From the NCBI GenBank assembly GCA_964409685.1, contig CAYPEJ010000011.1, forward strand, positions 68,481 through 132,480: a DNA stretch of 64,000 nucleotides. The letters are read 5' to 3'. This stretch comes from Clostridium_AI sp964409685 (lineage in GTDB: Bacteria; Bacillota; Clostridia; Lachnospirales; Lachnospiraceae). A program made the position numbers and the translations under genes. Shown here piece by piece: positions 63,004-64,000 of the stretch. The first letter of the stretch is position 1, and the number at the start of each line of letters is the position of its first letter. The notes under the pieces are model-generated. The model made no database searches. It was not told where the DNA came from and saw only the letters and a list, made by a program, of their open reading frames with translations.

Positions 63004-63737
63004 TGAAGGTAAAGTATTTTTTAAGAGGATTAGGATTTGGAATCTTGATTACCACTTTGCTTTTATTTGTTTCTATGGATAAGAATAAAAGCACGGAAAT
63101 GACAGATGAACAAATTGTAGAGCGTGCAAAGGAATTAGGAATGTTGACTCAAGATGAAGTAGACGATTATCGTTTAGGTGAAAGTCTTGATAATATAAAA
63201 GCATCTTTAAAAGCAACTGAAGTACCCGAAAGTAGTCCAGAAGTAAGTCAAGGTAGTGAATCAGTATCACCAAGCCCTAGTGCATCACAACAACCAGAGG
63301 AGAATAGTACGCAGAAGACAGATAAAACCTCTGCGGATGAAAGTTCTAGTAATGAGGTTGCAGATGCAAAAGCATCAAAAGCACCAACAGCAAGTGAAAA
63401 AACTACTTTGGATAAAACAACGACAAGCAATAAGAAAAATACAGATACTACTAAAAATAATGCGACGAACAGTAGTACCAATAAAAATAGTAGTACCCAA
63501 AAAACAAATAGCAAGAATACTAGCAATAAGATAACAGATACAATTGCAATCAAAATTGAAGCAGGCATGGTTTCAAAGTCAATAGCAAAGTATTTGTATC
63601 AAAAAAATGTAATTGGAAGTGCAACAGATTTTAATAATTATTTGATAGAGCATAAGCTTACGAATAAAATTATTGCGGGTGAGTATAAAATACCTGTAGA
63701 TGCTACGTATGAAGAGATTGTCGAAATTATTACTTAA
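63003..63737 (+). CDS. Membrane-anchored protein with MltG-like C-terminal domain
   Basis: A 244-residue protein. One membrane segment (about 8-24), a Ser/Thr/Asn/Lys-rich linker (about 75-180), and a C-terminal ~60-residue module: IKIEAGMVSKSIAKYLYQKNVIGSATDF..AGEYKIPVDATYEEIVEIIT, which resembles the LysM-like entry domain of MltG/YceG transglycosylases without the catalytic part. The ATG overlaps the preceding stop by one base. It may bind peptidoglycan; this is inference. Confidence 0.75.
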   Translation: MKVKYFLRGLGFGILITTLLLFVSMDKNKSTEMTDEQIVERAKELGMLTQDEVDDYRLGESLDNIKASLKATEVPESSPEVSQGSESVSPSPSASQQPEENSTQKTDKTSADESSSNEVADAKASKAPTASEKTTLDKTTTSNKKNTDTTKNNATNSSTNKNSSTQKTNSKNTSNKITDTIAIKIEAGMVSKSIAKYLYQKNVIGSATDFNNYLIEHKLTNKIIAGEYKIPVDATYEEIVEIIT

Positions 63738-63752
63738 ATTTTAAATTAGGAC

Positions 63753-63781
63753 TTGTCTTGTGTACAAAGATATAGTATAAT
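63753..63781 (+). promoter_or_regulatory. Candidate sigma-A promoter of rpsB
   Basis: TTGTCT (63753-63758) and a perfect TATAAT (63776-63781) are 17 bases apart. It separates the ribosomal protein gene from the fla/che operon. Confidence 0.75.
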
Positions 63782-63789
63782 TTATACTT

Positions 63790-63885
63790 GTGAGAAAATT
63801 ACACGCATGCGGATGTCTATGCTTGTGCCGAAAGGTTGTATAGAATATAGAAACATGCGGAAGTATAACAAATGGAGGTATAACG
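63790..63885 (+). promoter_or_regulatory. rpsB leader with repeated motif and hairpin
   Basis: The ~95-base leader holds two copies of CATGCGGA (near 63806 and 63854) and a potential stem CACGCAT/ATGC-TT-GTG near 63802-63828. The region may serve ribosomal protein autoregulation, which is known for many r-protein leaders. A short frame from 63753 overlaps it and is not considered real. Confidence 0.35.
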
Positions 63886-64000
63886 ATGAGCGTTATTTCA
63901 ATGAAACAATTATTGGAAGCTGGTGTACATTTTGGACACCAAACTAGAAGATGGAACCCTAAGATGGCTCCTTACATTTACACAGAAAGAAATGGTATCT
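63886..64000 (+). CDS. rpsB: Small ribosomal subunit protein uS2, 3' partial
   Basis: The first 38 residues are in the window, starting MSVISMKQLLEAGVHFGHQ followed by TRRWNPKMAPYIYTERN, an unmistakable S2 N-terminus. GGAGGT (63874-63879) lies 6 bases before ATG 63886. The rest of the gene is beyond the right edge. rpsB also follows the fla/che operon in B. subtilis. Confidence 0.97.
   Translation, partial: MSVISMKQLLEAGVHFGHQTRRWNPKMAPYIYTERNGI

Noticed and set aside
63753..63947. A 64-codon frame overlapping the rpsB start
   Set aside because: It overlaps the rpsB promoter and leader and reads out of frame through uS2, which is unmistakable.

Overview
The window is low-GC (mid-30s percent by eye) DNA from an endospore-forming, motile member of the Firmicutes. 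Gene order and protein style point to the Clostridia, most likely Lachnospiraceae (Clostridium cluster XIVa). The grounds are the sporulation genes spoIIGA-sigE-sigG, a Gram-positive chemotaxis set with CheC, CheD and FliY, a FapA (DUF342) gene beside sigD, and many TTG/GTG starts behind strong Shine-Dalgarno sites. The genus is not resolved. Every supported gene is on the plus strand.

Region 1 (1-6,124) is a housekeeping block: prkC (5' end outside the window), rsgA, rpe and a thiamine pyrophosphokinase in the order also known from Bacillus subtilis, then ychF and lgt, each of the last two followed by a terminator hairpin. Region 2 (6,134-19,390) is a reduced division/cell-wall (dcw) cluster: mraZ behind three phased MraZ boxes, rsmH, an ftsL-like gene, two class B PBPs in tandem, mraY, murD, ftsW/spoVE, murA, divIB/ftsQ and ftsZ. 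No murB, murC, murE, murF, murG or ftsA is present. Region 3 (19,391-22,722) is the sporulation sigma block: spoIIGA and pro-sigma-E behind a spoIIG-like promoter, sigma-G, and a YlmC/YmxH PRC-barrel gene. Region 4 (22,733-29,127) holds nrdR, a ComM-type ATPase gene, dprA, topA and codY.

Region 5 (about 29,200-63,737) is one large fla/che operon with no internal intrinsic terminator that I could find: flgB, flgC, fliE-fliF-fliG-fliH-fliI-fliJ, a MotE/YlxF-like gene, fliK, flgD, a TIGR02530-type gene, flgE, flbD(swrD), motA, motB, fliL, fliM, fliY, cheY, fliO, fliP, fliQ, fliR, flhB, flhA, flhF, flhG, a PilZ gene, cheB, cheA, cheW, cheC, cheD, a small membrane protein gene, sigD, fapA, and three poorly known genes running into rpsB. 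It follows the B. subtilis codY-fla/che-sigD-swrB-rpsB order, with motAB, the PilZ gene, the small membrane gene and fapA plus neighbours as additions. Together it encodes basal body, export gate, hook, stator, switch, a c-di-GMP-responsive candidate and chemotaxis core, and ends with sigma-D for late flagellar genes. rpsB begins at the right edge from its own promoter.

No transposons, phage genes, CRISPR arrays, rRNA or tRNA genes were seen. The less explained material is (a) the block between sigD and rpsB, (b) palindromes and tandem repeats in several intercistronic gaps of the fla operon, above all fliP-fliQ, and (c) substitutions and start-codon choices in otherwise ordinary genes. I did not find convincing evidence of a wholly new biological system.
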